Assembly (NCBI GenBank): GCA_016206635.1
Contig: JACQRF010000179.1
Coordinates: forward strand, 1 to 11,479
Source of the DNA: Candidatus Omnitrophota bacterium
GTDB lineage: Bacteria; Omnitrophota; Gorgyraeia; 1-14-0-20-64-10; JACQQZ01
DNA: 11,479 bases
Reading direction: 5' to 3'
The notes under the pieces were generated by a model. That model had not been told where the DNA came from, searched no databases, and saw nothing but the letters and a program-made list of their open reading frames with translations. The translations under genes and the position numbers were made by a program. Below are positions 1 through 7,574 of this stretch, in pieces. Each line of letters begins with the position of its first letter. Position 1 is the first letter of the stretch.

Positions 1-3000
1 CTTGAGCGGAGTGGCATCTTTGTACGTCTCATACGTCACGTGATTAGTCGAGGGAATCGTGATCCGCTCTTCGTCCTTCCACACCGGGGCCGCCGCCGGG
101 TCCGTCGGGGCCGCGGCCTCCTTGCGCGCTCTGATAATCGTTCCCGCCACCGCATCAATCTGATACCGCACGCTGCCTTGGGTGATGACCGTGCCCTCCA
201 CCACAATCGGTGTGGTGTCGCTGATGCCGGATGTCCCGGGCAGCGCCGTCAACACGATGCGATCTCCCGGGATCTCGATCACGAGGCCGACGCGTGTGGT
301 CCCATCCTTATACTCGAACACCTTGACCCCAGCCGGCAACGAGAGCGAAAGCTCGAAGCGCTGATACTTCGGATCCAGTAGTCCTGTAGGAATCGGCGCG
401 GCGCCGAGGACGCGCTCGGATGCTGGGATCTCCCGCGGAGGCGCCTCCTCGCCGGGGCCGGCCGGCTCCACGCCGGCGATCCCGCGCGAAACCGCCAGCC
501 GGGCATCCCCGTTGATCACGTCGTAAATGTTGAGGAACTGGCGCTTCGTCCAATTGCCGAGGATATCGGTCCCCTCGCGCGCGTTGAACCCGACCGTGTC
601 GGTCAAGATCCCCTGCGCGTTGTATTGATTGGCAGTGACTTGGCGCAGGTCAGAGGTCGAGCCGTCCAGATCGCGGGCCGTGCCGCGGCTGACGCTGGCG
701 ATGATCCGGCCCTGGCCGCCGGCGTTAACCAGGATCTGCTCGATCTGGGTCTTCGTCGTGTTGGTCAGCACGTCCCAGCCATCCACGGTCCCCTGCCCGA
801 CCCCGCCGAGCAGCCGGCCGCGATCGTCGTACCGGTATGTCGTCGTCACGCGCGTGGTGGCCCCCTCCAAGCCGAGGAGGTCATAGTCGGTCGTGGTCTC
901 CGTGGTGCGCGGGCGGCCGTCGGTCGTGTAGGTGAATGCCTGCCGGGTCGTGGTCACGCCGAGATCGGCATCGCTGCGGCTGCGCTCCGCCTGCCCCGTC
1001 AGCATCCCCAGGTCGTTGTAGGCCATGTCGGTCCGGTAGGTCGCCCCCTGCACCGCGATCGCCATCGGGTCCGTCGCCACCGCCAGATACCCCGCCGCGA
1101 CCAGCTCGGCATAACTCAGGTCCGGGTGCGCCTCCATGAGCTGGGTGAGCAAGGCGGCCGACAGCCGCTGGCCGGGCGTCGTATCGGCCGGATTGAGGTC
1201 AATGAGATGGTATTGCCGCGTCCCCAATCCGGCCCGCTGGGTCAGCAGCAGCTGGCTCTGCAGGCGGCCGGCGACGTCGTACCACATGAGCGTCCCGCGC
1301 GCCGTCTCGACGACCCCGTCGGCGCCCAGCCCCTCCGTGCTGGCGTATTCCGTGTAGTCCGCGGCCAGCGAGGTGTCGCCGTAGTACGCGGTGTCCAGGC
1401 GGGCGGTGGCCGAGGTGGCATTCGCCGTGACGGTCACGGCCCGCGCCTCCAACAACCCGTCGGCCACCAGCGCCGCCACGGTCGTCCCGGCATGTTGCTC
1501 CAGGAACTCCGCCAACTGCGCCGCATCCAGCTCCCGGCCCTCGTGGAAATAGGCGGTGCGGATGGCCGGCCCATCACGGTGGACCACCGAGAGAGCGCTG
1601 ATCGTCCGGCCGAGGGTATCGTTCACCACGCCCGTGAGGCGCGTGGTGGTCGCCGCCCCATCATTGGCATTCACCGTCTCTTCCACGGAGTTGACGAGAC
1701 GCCCCTGCGCATCGTACGCGAGATCGTGGCGGTAGACGACGCTGGTCTGATCGATCGAGACCGCCCCAGATTGTCCGACGTGGCGGACGCGGGCCACCGT
1801 GGCGGCTTCGCGGCCGGCGGCGTCATACAGCGCCGCCTCCATCCGGGTTTCCGTCAGCACGACACCCACCCCCGACGTGCCGAGCTCACGATACGCCATC
1901 GCTTGGCCGGAGCTGTTATAGCGAATCTGGTCTCGGAAGCGGTCATATTCACGCGCGACCGCCACCTGGCCGTCGGCCATCGCCCCGGCGTCCAGCTCGG
2001 CCAGCACCGCGCGCGCGGCGGCGCGCGTTTCCTCGAACGCGTCCGGCGCATCCAGGAGCGCCTGGGCGCGAGCCCGCAGGCGGGCCGCGTCCGCCGCGCC
2101 ATAGGTGACGGTCTCGGACCCGACGACCAAGAGCGAGCGGTAGCGATTCTGATCGTCGTAGTCCACCAGGTGCCGCTCGCGCGCCACGGTGCGGTCGCCG
2201 GTCACGGTCTGCGTCCACGCCACGGCCTGCCGGCCGGTGTTGTAGACGAAGTCCGACCGGTGGACCACCGACGCGCGGGAGAACGCCTGCCCGGCGGCGA
2301 TCGCCCCCTGCGCCAGGCGGGCGCGCATCTGCGCGGCCCACTGCTGCTCCGCCATCGTCGCTTCGAGCGTCCGGGTCTCGACTGCCTGCACCGCCTCCCA
2401 GAGGCGCTGGATGTCCGCCGCGGACGTCACGCCCTCCTCGGTCTGCCGGACCTCCGAATCAAACGTCTGCCCCTTGCCGTCATACTGGACCTTGAACTGG
2501 CTGGTGGTCGAGGCGCCTGGCGCGGCCGAGGAGGTGGAGACCTCCCGCCACGTCAGGGGATTTTTCTTCTTCTCATCGTAGGTGTATTGGTCACGGACCA
2601 TCGTGAACTCGACGCTGGCCTGCTGCCCGACTGCCAGCGTCCCGTCGGCGATCTGCTGCTGCAGCCGGCGGGCGGCGGCCACCTCAGTCGGATCCGCCTG
2701 GGGCTGGTCCAACACGCCGGCGGCCCACGCCTGGTAGTACGCCAGATCGTCCGCTGTGATCGTCGTGGTGCGCGTGCCCCGCTCCCGGTGATGGGTGATC
2801 ACCTCGTTGGCGTAGGTGACCTCCACGGTGGACGTCGTCGTCCCCGAGCTGTCGGTCATCTGCTGCGTCCAGGCCGTGGCTTGGTCGCGCTCCCACCGGC
2901 TGTTGGTCCGGACCAGCGTGGAGGTATTCGCCTGCGGCGTGCCGACCACCAGCTTGCCGGAGTCCATCTCCCGCTGTCGGGTCAACGCCCATTGCCGCTC

Positions 3001-3846
3001 CGCCTCGGAGGCCTGATGGGCGGCAAACCGATCGAGGGTCTGCTGGACCTGCGTGCGGACCCGCGCGATGTCGTCCGCGGTGACGGGGCCGTATTCCGTC
3101 GTCTCGATCGTCTCGTGCAGCACGCGGCGGACCGCCTTGGTGGTCTTGGTCGCGTAGTAGACGGAGTCCGGGGTGTAGCTGCCTTGCCAACGGACCTCCC
3201 GCATGAGCAGGCCCTGCTCCGTGCGCTGGAACGATCGGTACGATCGCAGCAGCCGCTTGCTGTCGTACTGCATGTCCACGGTATCTTGGAGGAACCGATT
3301 GCCGAAGCTATCGGTAATCCACTCCCCCACCACCCGGCTGGCTAACCCCCCGCGGAAATAAATGGTCATGCCGTCCGGGTACTTCACATAGCTGAACTCG
3401 CGACCGGGCGGGGCCAGGTTGGACGCCAGCTCCTGGATGTTGCTATGGGACTGCATCGCGGCGGAAAACACGGTCTGGGTAGTCTGGGCGCGAGTGGCCA
3501 CCGTATCAAGCGTGCGGCGGGTCACATCGAACGTGGCGTTGAACGCGGCGGTGAGACGGTTCAGTTCGAGATTCTGGCGGCGCTGGAGCTCTTCGCTCTG
3601 CTGCTGCTGCCATTTCTTGAACGACTCGTAGTTGGCGAAGTTGCTCCAGTTCGCATAGTTTTGCTGGCCTGGAACAATCGGCGCGGCGAGGAGCGGGAGA
3701 TCGGTTTGCGTCAGGACGAATGTGACGATGAGGGTGGAGGCGATGCCGCGCAACCACGGTCGAAACCGGCGGGACTGGACAGGGACAAGAATCCCCGCCA
3801 CGCCCTCACCCGCTTCCGGGATCTCGAGGTCCAGTTGCTCGCTCAA
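1..3846 (-). CDS. Giant secreted YD/Rhs-like repeat protein, C-terminus beyond window
   Basis: One minus-strand frame stays open from the stop at 3916-3918 to position 1; I read every codon and found no stop, giving at least 1282 residues. The chosen start is TTG at 3846, behind a G6 run at 3850-3855. A GTG at 3801 behind GGTGAGG is an alternative; the first in-frame ATG (3456) would remove the signal. Residues 27-55 form an RRFRPWLRG basic region, a hydrophobic stretch (GIASTLIVTFVL) and a possible cleavage site near LLAA, so export by Sec is likely. A hydrophilic, helix-prone region follows (about 63-142), then beta-rich sequence with many degenerate YD motifs (YDAQGRLVN near 1716, YDVAGRLQS near 1281, YDDRGRLLG near 831, YNAQGILTD near 624). 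Four tandem repeats of about 108 residues lie at 1969-3081. The product resembles YD/Rhs-type surface proteins but fits no family I can name. It could be an adhesin, a wall-associated protein or a toxin carrier; the deciding C-terminus is missing. A c-di-GMP riboswitch precedes it. Confidence 0.85.
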   Translation of the reverse strand, partial: MSEQLDLEIPEAGEGVAGILVPVQSRRFRPWLRGIASTLIVTFVLTQTDLPLLAAPIVPGQQNYANWSNFANYESFKKWQQQQSEELQRRQNLELNRLTAAFNATFDVTRRTLDTVATRAQTTQTVFSAAMQSHSNIQELASNLAPPGREFSYVKYPDGMTIYFRGGLASRVVGEWITDSFGNRFLQDTVDMQYDSKRLLRSYRSFQRTEQGLLMREVRWQGSYTPDSVYYATKTTKAVRRVLHETIETTEYGPVTADDIARVRTQVQQTLDRFAAHQASEAERQWALTRQREMDSGKLVVGTPQANTSTLVRTNSRWERDQATAWTQQMTDSSGTTTSTVEVTYANEVITHHRERGTRTTTITADDLAYYQAWAAGVLDQPQADPTEVAAARRLQQQIADGTLAVGQQASVEFTMVRDQYTYDEKKKNPLTWREVSTSSAAPGASTTSQFKVQYDGKGQTFDSEVRQTEEGVTSAADIQRLWEAVQAVETRTLEATMAEQQWAAQMRARLAQGAIAAGQAFSRASVVHRSDFVYNTGRQAVAWTQTVTGDRTVARERHLVDYDDQNRYRSLLVVGSETVTYGAADAARLRARAQALLDAPDAFEETRAAARAVLAELDAGAMADGQVAVAREYDRFRDQIRYNSSGQAMAYRELGTSGVGVVLTETRMEAALYDAAGREAATVARVRHVGQSGAVSIDQTSVVYRHDLAYDAQGRLVNSVEETVNANDGAATTTRLTGVVNDTLGRTISALSVVHRDGPAIRTAYFHEGRELDAAQLAEFLEQHAGTTVAALVADGLLEARAVTVTANATSATARLDTAYYGDTSLAADYTEYASTEGLGADGVVETARGTLMWYDVAGRLQSQLLLTQRAGLGTRQYHLIDLNPADTTPGQRLSAALLTQLMEAHPDLSYAELVAAGYLAVATDPMAIAVQGATYRTDMAYNDLGMLTGQAERSRSDADLGVTTTRQAFTYTTDGRPRTTETTTDYDLLGLEGATTRVTTTYRYDDRGRLLGGVGQGTVDGWDVLTNTTKTQIEQILVNAGGQGRIIASVSRGTARDLDGSTSDLRQVTANQYNAQGILTDTVGFNAREGTDILGNWTKRQFLNIYDVINGDARLAVSRGIAGVEPAGPGEEAPPREIPASERVLGAAPIPTGLLDPKYQRFELSLSLPAGVKVFEYKDGTTRVGLVIEIPGDRIVLTALPGTSGISDTTPIVVEGTVITQGSVRYQIDAVAGTIIRARKEAAAPTDPAAAPVWKDEERITIPSTNHVTYETYKDATPLK
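1969..3081 (-). repeat. Four tandem protein repeats of about 108 residues, each with a helical insert
   Basis: Within the giant protein a helical segment recurs four times, beginning at 3081 (TADDIARVRTQ), 2757 (TADDLAYYQAW), 2427 (TSAADIQRLWE) and 2106 (TYGAADAARLR). The starts are 324, 330 and 321 bases apart, or 107-110 residues. Each segment runs about 45 residues, is rich in Ala, Gln, Glu and Arg, and ends in a G-x-(L/I/M)-x-x-G motif (GKLVVG, GTLAVG, GAIAAG, GAMADG). Beta-rich Thr/Tyr/Val sequence with YD-like turns lies between them (VQYDGKGQTF, FVYNTGRQAV). Two related but different helical inserts follow at about 1539 (GRELDAAQLAEFL) and 1173 (GQRLSAALLTQLM), 366 bases apart. The copies are diverged at protein level and are not recent DNA duplications. 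Confidence 0.75.
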
Positions 3847-3849
3847 CGG

Positions 3850-3855
3850 CCCCCC
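3850..3855 (-). promoter_or_regulatory. G-rich putative ribosome binding site of the giant gene
   Basis: Six G residues lie 3 bases before the TTG at 3846. This is a non-canonical Shine-Dalgarno sequence and the main support for that start. It could pair with C-runs of the riboswitch at 3990-3993 or 3928-3931. If the GTG at 3801 is the true start, GGTGAGG just before it would be the site instead. Confidence 0.4.
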
Positions 3856-3892
3856 GCTATCTTTGTGCTGTGACTGCTGCCTGCGTCGTCGT

Positions 3893-3994
3893 TCCCTTCG
3901 GCAGCCCGGCAGTCTTCACAAAGTGCAGGGGAAGTGCCCAGAAGATCCGCGGCTTTGCGCCTCCCGCTCACGCGGGATTTGCCCTTATCGGGGA
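3893..3994 (-). promoter_or_regulatory. Cyclic-di-GMP-I (GEMM-I) riboswitch aptamer
   Basis: Read on the minus strand, this leader carries the GEMM-I core in the right order. First comes AAGGGCAAA. Next is a perfect 6-bp hairpin TCCCGC/GCGGGA capped by the GNRA tetraloop GTGA (3962-3977). Then come GGCGCAAAGCC, a second stem-loop closed by TCTTC/GAAGA, and the 3' signature TGCCGGGCTGCCGAA. The flanks TCCC (from 3994) and GGGA (to 3893) can pair as the closing stem P1. The family (RF01051) is known to sense c-di-GMP; the second G of AGGGC, matching G20 of the Vibrio Vc2 aptamer, is present, which favours c-di-GMP over cGAMP. The apical part of the second stem is longer than usual. It lies about 12 bases after the predicted transcription start and 46 bases before the TTG start of the giant gene, so it very likely controls that gene. 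Identified by eye. Confidence 0.88.
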
Positions 3995-4012
3995 TGCTTG
4001 TCAACAAAACTT

Positions 4013-4040
4013 ATTAAAGCAAAGAACTAAAGTGGGACAA
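4013..4040 (-). promoter_or_regulatory. Sigma70-like promoter for the riboswitch and giant gene
   Basis: On the minus strand TTGTCC (4040-4035, 4 of 6 matches to the -35 consensus) is followed after 16 bases by TTTAAT (4018-4013, 5 of 6 matches to the -10). The predicted transcription start, near 4006, falls just before the riboswitch aptamer, as expected for a riboswitch leader. The surrounding DNA is AT-rich, unlike the coding regions. Confidence 0.5.
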
Positions 4041-4119
4041 ATAAAATTCCCAGCAGACGAGATATCTGTTGGCCCCTGCACCGATTGTCCCACGACCAGT
4101 GTTCACCACGACACTAGGA

Positions 4120-4148
4120 AGACTACCTAACCTATCCTCTTATGTCAA
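4120..4148 (-). promoter_or_regulatory. Possible second, distal promoter
   Basis: A perfect minus-strand -35 TTGACA (4148-4143) is followed after 17 bases by TAGTCT (4125-4120), a poor -10 with 3 of 6 matches. It points at the same leader but would add about 110 bases before the aptamer. The promoter at 4013-4040 is the better candidate. Confidence 0.2.
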
Positions 4149-4277
4149 GACTGCAAACTAGATTTTTTGCTCGACATTTATTAACAGATTTATATCAAAA
4201 CACCATGTGTTAATTAGTATTGCAATTCTAGGTATATTTTAAAATAAATGATACGATATAGAAGTTACCAGTGAGAA

Positions 4278-7200
4278 CTATACAGATATCTGGCGAGCAT
4301 GCCATAACCGTATCTTCAACGATATCATTTTACGTGATACGGTTTCAATATCATTGAAACTCATTGTGATAGATGGAATTACAAGAAGTGTGAGAAATGT
4401 TGAGAACGTCATCCCACCAATCACTGTAATAGCCAATGGGGTCCAAAGATTCGACTCTTCCGTCCGGCTCAGGGCCATTGGGAGTAATCCGAGAATCGTC
4501 GTCATCGCCGTCATGAAGATGGGGCGCAACCGGTCCGTCCCGGCCATCACGATAGCGCGCGCCAAGCGCAGGGCGCCGGCCCGGCGAAGCCGGTTCATTT
4601 CATCAATCAGAATGATGGCGTTGTTGACGACAATGCCTCCCAACATGAGACCGCCCATCATCGCCCCGATATTGATGGCCTGGCGGGTCACGACCAGCGC
4701 GAGCACCGCCCCGATCGCCGCCAGCGGGACGGTCGTCAAAATAATCAATGGCTGGCTGTACGATTCGAAGAGACTGGCTAGCACCAGGTAGATCAAGATG
4801 ACCGTCAACCCCAGCGCAAAGGCCATCTCCTGCCGGTTGCGCAGCATCCGCCAATAGTTCTCACCGAACCGCCAATAGTAATCCCTCGGGAACGGCGTGT
4901 CTTTGATGACGTGGTACACCTTCTGGGCGGCCGTGCCGAACGGATACCGGCCGCGATTGGCGCTGATTTGGATCATCCGCTGCTTGTTCTTGCGCCAGAT
5001 CTTGCTGGGTCCCAGCGCCGGCACGAGGGACGCCACCTGTTCCAGCCGGACCGGCTCTTGATTGGGCAGGGTGAACGTGATCTTCCGGAGCTGGTTGAGC
5101 GTCGCCCGATCCTGTTCCTGCAACCGGGTCACCACTTCAATCTCTTTGGCCTCCGTGTGGTACAGCGTCGCCCGCAGGCCGCGCATCTGGGCGTGCAAGG
5201 TATTGGCGATCTCTTCCACCGTCAACCCCAGCGCGGCCGCCTTCTGCTTGTCCACCTTCACCTGCCACTCCGGCCGGCCGCGGCGCCAGCGGATCTTGAG
5301 GTCCGTCAACCCCGGCACTGCCTGCATCCGCTTGAGCAGCTCCACGGCCATCTGGTTCAAGATCTCGTAGTCATGGCCGTAGATCTCCACGATGATTTCG
5401 TTCGTCTCCACCTCCTGCTGCTCCTCAAAATAGATAAACGCCTCGCGGAACTGCCGCTCGATCTCTTCCACCTGGGGGCGGAGCGCCTCGATGACCTCCT
5501 TGGTCGAGCGCCGGCGCTCCACCAACGGGACCAGCTTGACGTAGATCTTGGACGACCACGGCTCGATGCGGGAGGAGACATTCTTGATCTCCGGGATCGT
5601 CCCCAGCAGCTTCTCGATCTTCCCCACCGCCTCGTCGGACACCGCCAGCTTGGCGCCGGTCGGGAGCTCGACGAAGACGGTGAAGTCTTCCTGCTCGGAC
5701 GACCCGATGAACTCTTTTTCCAAGACGTGCTCGGCGGTCCACCACGCCCCGGCGGCGGAGACCGCGAGCAACGCCACGACCAGCCACCGGAACCGCAGCG
5801 ACCATGCCAAGACCCGCCGGTACCGCCGGCGCAACGGTCTCGCCCGCCATTTCCACCATGCCGTCTCTTCCCCACCCACCAATGATGGGGCGAGTAGGAG
5901 GGCCGCACGGCGCATGGCCTCGTGCGGGGGGAAGGTCTTCGGCGGCAGCCGGGAGGCCAACAGCGGTACCAAGGTCAACGCCACGAAGAGCGAGGCCATC
6001 AACGCGTAGGTGATCGTCAACGCCTGGCCGCTGTACAAGATTCGAATCTCCTGGTTCACGAACACCATCGGCAGGAAGACGACGACGGTCGTCAGGGTGG
6101 AGGCGACGATCGCCAGCAGCATCTCCTGCGCCCCCCGGACGGCAGCCAGGGCCTGTGTGGCGCGGCGCTCCACGTGCTTGACGATGTTGTCCAACACCAC
6201 GATGCTGTTGTCCACCAGCATCCCGATCCCCAACGCGAGGCCGCCGAGCGTCATGATATTCAGCGTCAGCTTCTGAAACAGCATCAGCCCAAAGGTCAGC
6301 AGCACCGAGATCGGGATGGCGGCGGCGATGATCAAGGTCAGGCGCAGCCCCGGCCACCACGCGGCGGCCACCAGCAGCAACGCCAGCAGGCCGCCCAGCA
6401 GCCAGGTCACCCACGCGGCGCTGAGCCACGACGTCGTCGCCTGCACGATGAAGAGCGCGATGACCGTCGCCAGCGCGACCCCGCTGGCCAGCCGCTGCCG
6501 AGCCGTCCCCGCCAGGAACATCGCCAGCACCAGCACCGACAGCACGGCCCCTTGAATCAAGGCATCGCGGACCGTTCCGATCGCCCGCTTGATGGACGTC
6601 GCCTGATTGTAGGTGGTCACGAACTTGATGCCGGCCGGCAGCTGCGGCGCCAGCTGGTCCAATTGCCGCAGCACGGTATCGGTGACGCGGACCGTGTTGG
6701 CGGTGGTCTCTTTCTGGACATAGAGGGAGACGACCGGCAGCGCGTTGACCCGGGAGAAGCTGGTGGCCTCCAGGAACGAATCTTTCACCTCCGCCACGTC
6801 CCGGACCCGCACGACCGCCCCGGACGGGGCCACCCCCAGCCCAAGCTGGCGGATCTCGTCGAGGGAGGTGAACTCGCCGACCGCCCGCAGGAGATATTTG
6901 TCGCGGGTCCGCTCCACGTCGCCCAACGCCAAGTTCAGGTTGCTGGCGTTCAGCAGCCGCGTGACCCGGTCAATGGCGTAGCCGAACGATTCCAGCTTGT
7001 GGGCGTTCACCTCAACCAAGATCTTGCGCTCGCGGCCGCCGCCGACTTCGACATTGGCCACCCCGCTGACGCGGGTCACCTGGTCTTTGATCTGCTCATC
7101 CACGATCTTCCGCAGCTGCTCGGTCGTGAGCCCCAGCCCGGTGACCGCCACGATCAGGACCGGCCGGTCGCTCTCCGAGAATTTCGCGATGACTGGCTTC

Positions 7201-7574
7201 TCGATCTCCGACGGCAGCCGGGATTTGATCCGCGAGAATTTCTCCCGCACCTCCAGGGCCGCGAAATTCATGTCGGTGCCGGGCTCAAACGTGAGGACGA
7301 TGCGGGCGCGCCCTTCCTCGGAGATCGAGATGACGTCGCGCAGATGGCTGACGGTGGCGACCGACTCCTCGATCGGCTTGGCCACCAAGGTCTCGACCTC
7401 GGTCGGCGGCATGCCGCCGCGGATGTCCACGATGATTGAGATGTCGCCGAAGCTGAAGTTGGGATACAGTTCGATCGGCAACCGGGTGAGGGCGAGGGCG
7501 CCGATCAGCATGAGCCCGAGGTAGATCATGAACACGGTGATCGGGCGGCGGACGGAGAACGCCGGCAAACTCAT
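4278..7574 (-). CDS. RND efflux pump (HAE-type) with two extra membrane helices
   Basis: This 1098-residue inner-membrane transporter of the RND superfamily (AcrB/MdtB-like fold) would work as a trimer, using proton flow to move a substrate out through an adaptor and an outer-membrane channel. It starts at the ATG at 7574 (MSLPAFSVRRP), which overlaps the upstream stop as ATGA; the coding-like upstream sequence in this frame is not used. TM1 is at about 11-30, the first periplasmic porter domain at about 31-335, TM2-TM6 at about 338-540, the second periplasmic domain at about 616-915 and TM8-TM12 at about 917-1070. The TM4 motif is VDNSIVVLDN (D455, N456), the TM10 motif VVNNAIILID (N984, N985) and the TM11 signature RLRPIFMT (1015-1022). 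An insert of about 53 residues at 357-409 appears to add two helices. There is no clear ribosome binding site, so translation is probably coupled to the upstream pump. The last 60 or so codons are much richer in AT than the rest. The substrate cannot be read from the sequence. Confidence 0.95.
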   Translation of the reverse strand: MSLPAFSVRRPITVFMIYLGLMLIGALALTRLPIELYPNFSFGDISIIVDIRGGMPPTEVETLVAKPIEESVATVSHLRDVISISEEGRARIVLTFEPGTDMNFAALEVREKFSRIKSRLPSEIEKPVIAKFSESDRPVLIVAVTGLGLTTEQLRKIVDEQIKDQVTRVSGVANVEVGGGRERKILVEVNAHKLESFGYAIDRVTRLLNASNLNLALGDVERTRDKYLLRAVGEFTSLDEIRQLGLGVAPSGAVVRVRDVAEVKDSFLEATSFSRVNALPVVSLYVQKETTANTVRVTDTVLRQLDQLAPQLPAGIKFVTTYNQATSIKRAIGTVRDALIQGAVLSVLVLAMFLAGTARQRLASGVALATVIALFIVQATTSWLSAAWVTWLLGGLLALLLVAAAWWPGLRLTLIIAAAIPISVLLTFGLMLFQKLTLNIMTLGGLALGIGMLVDNSIVVLDNIVKHVERRATQALAAVRGAQEMLLAIVASTLTTVVVFLPMVFVNQEIRILYSGQALTITYALMASLFVALTLVPLLASRLPPKTFPPHEAMRRAALLLAPSLVGGEETAWWKWRARPLRRRYRRVLAWSLRFRWLVVALLAVSAAGAWWTAEHVLEKEFIGSSEQEDFTVFVELPTGAKLAVSDEAVGKIEKLLGTIPEIKNVSSRIEPWSSKIYVKLVPLVERRRSTKEVIEALRPQVEEIERQFREAFIYFEEQQEVETNEIIVEIYGHDYEILNQMAVELLKRMQAVPGLTDLKIRWRRGRPEWQVKVDKQKAAALGLTVEEIANTLHAQMRGLRATLYHTEAKEIEVVTRLQEQDRATLNQLRKITFTLPNQEPVRLEQVASLVPALGPSKIWRKNKQRMIQISANRGRYPFGTAAQKVYHVIKDTPFPRDYYWRFGENYWRMLRNRQEMAFALGLTVILIYLVLASLFESYSQPLIILTTVPLAAIGAVLALVVTRQAINIGAMMGGLMLGGIVVNNAIILIDEMNRLRRAGALRLARAIVMAGTDRLRPIFMTAMTTILGLLPMALSRTEESNLWTPLAITVIGGMTFSTFLTLLVIPSITMSFNDIETVSRKMISLKIRLWHARQISV
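4306..4344. repeat. 9-bp perfect inverted repeat near the 3' end of the second RND gene
   Basis: AACCGTATC (4306-4314) and GATACGGTT (4336-4344) are perfect inverted copies with a 21-base spacer. They lie inside the last 23 codons of the pump gene. No T-run follows on the minus strand, so this is not a standard terminator. It could be an RNA hairpin, a protein-binding site or chance. Confidence 0.4.
6345..6506 (-). other. Inserted two-helix hairpin between TM2 and TM3 of the second RND pump
   Basis: RND pumps normally join TM2 to TM3 by a short cytoplasmic loop, as in the neighbouring pump (FLRN then PWAALN). Here, between FLAG and GLRLTL, about 53 residues (357-409) hold two hydrophobic spans, roughly 365-384 (GVALATVIALFIVQ) and 388-407 (WVTWLLGGLLALLLVAAAWW), separated by a short turn. 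Two helices would return the chain to the cytoplasm and keep the normal topology, giving 14 helices instead of 12. Confidence 0.7.

Larger units (their letters stand above)
3995..4277. other. Intergenic region, AT-rich in its upstream half
   Basis: Between the end of the second RND gene and the riboswitch no reading frame looks like a gene. From about 4130 to 4277 the DNA is strikingly AT-rich against a GC-rich background and holds a perfect 12-bp palindrome TATTTTAAAATA (4235-4246). Apart from the promoter candidates I see no terminator hairpin with a T-run for the pump operon and no RNA gene. Confidence 0.6.

Noticed and set aside
625..3345. A plus-strand open frame of 907 codons
   Set aside because: It lies codon-for-codon opposite the giant minus-strand gene (same codon boundaries, reversed), which explains its length in GC-rich DNA. 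Its product is Arg/Gly/His-rich with no domain, whereas the minus frame has a signal region, YD motifs and regular repeats.
3999..4004. TTGACA on the minus strand as a -35 box just before the riboswitch
   Set aside because: A -10 at the right spacing would lie inside the aptamer core, where the sequence is CAAATC; the promoter at 4013-4040 fits better.
4060..4292. Direct repeat AGATATCTG at 4060-4068 and 4284-4292, a possible target-site duplication around a small mobile element
   Set aside because: There are no terminal inverted repeats inside the copies, the DNA between them is mixed in composition, and one 9-base match in this much sequence is easily due to chance.
5425..6429. Minus-strand frame of 334 codons, and one at 5357-5908
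   Set aside because: They are other reading frames of the second RND gene; the products are Gly/Arg/Ser-rich and lack the RND motifs seen in the main frame.
5922..7439. A plus-strand open frame of about 500 codons, and others at 4911-5885 and 7691-8488
   Set aside because: They are antisense to clear RND coding sequence and give low-complexity Arg/Gln/His-rich products with no recognisable domain.
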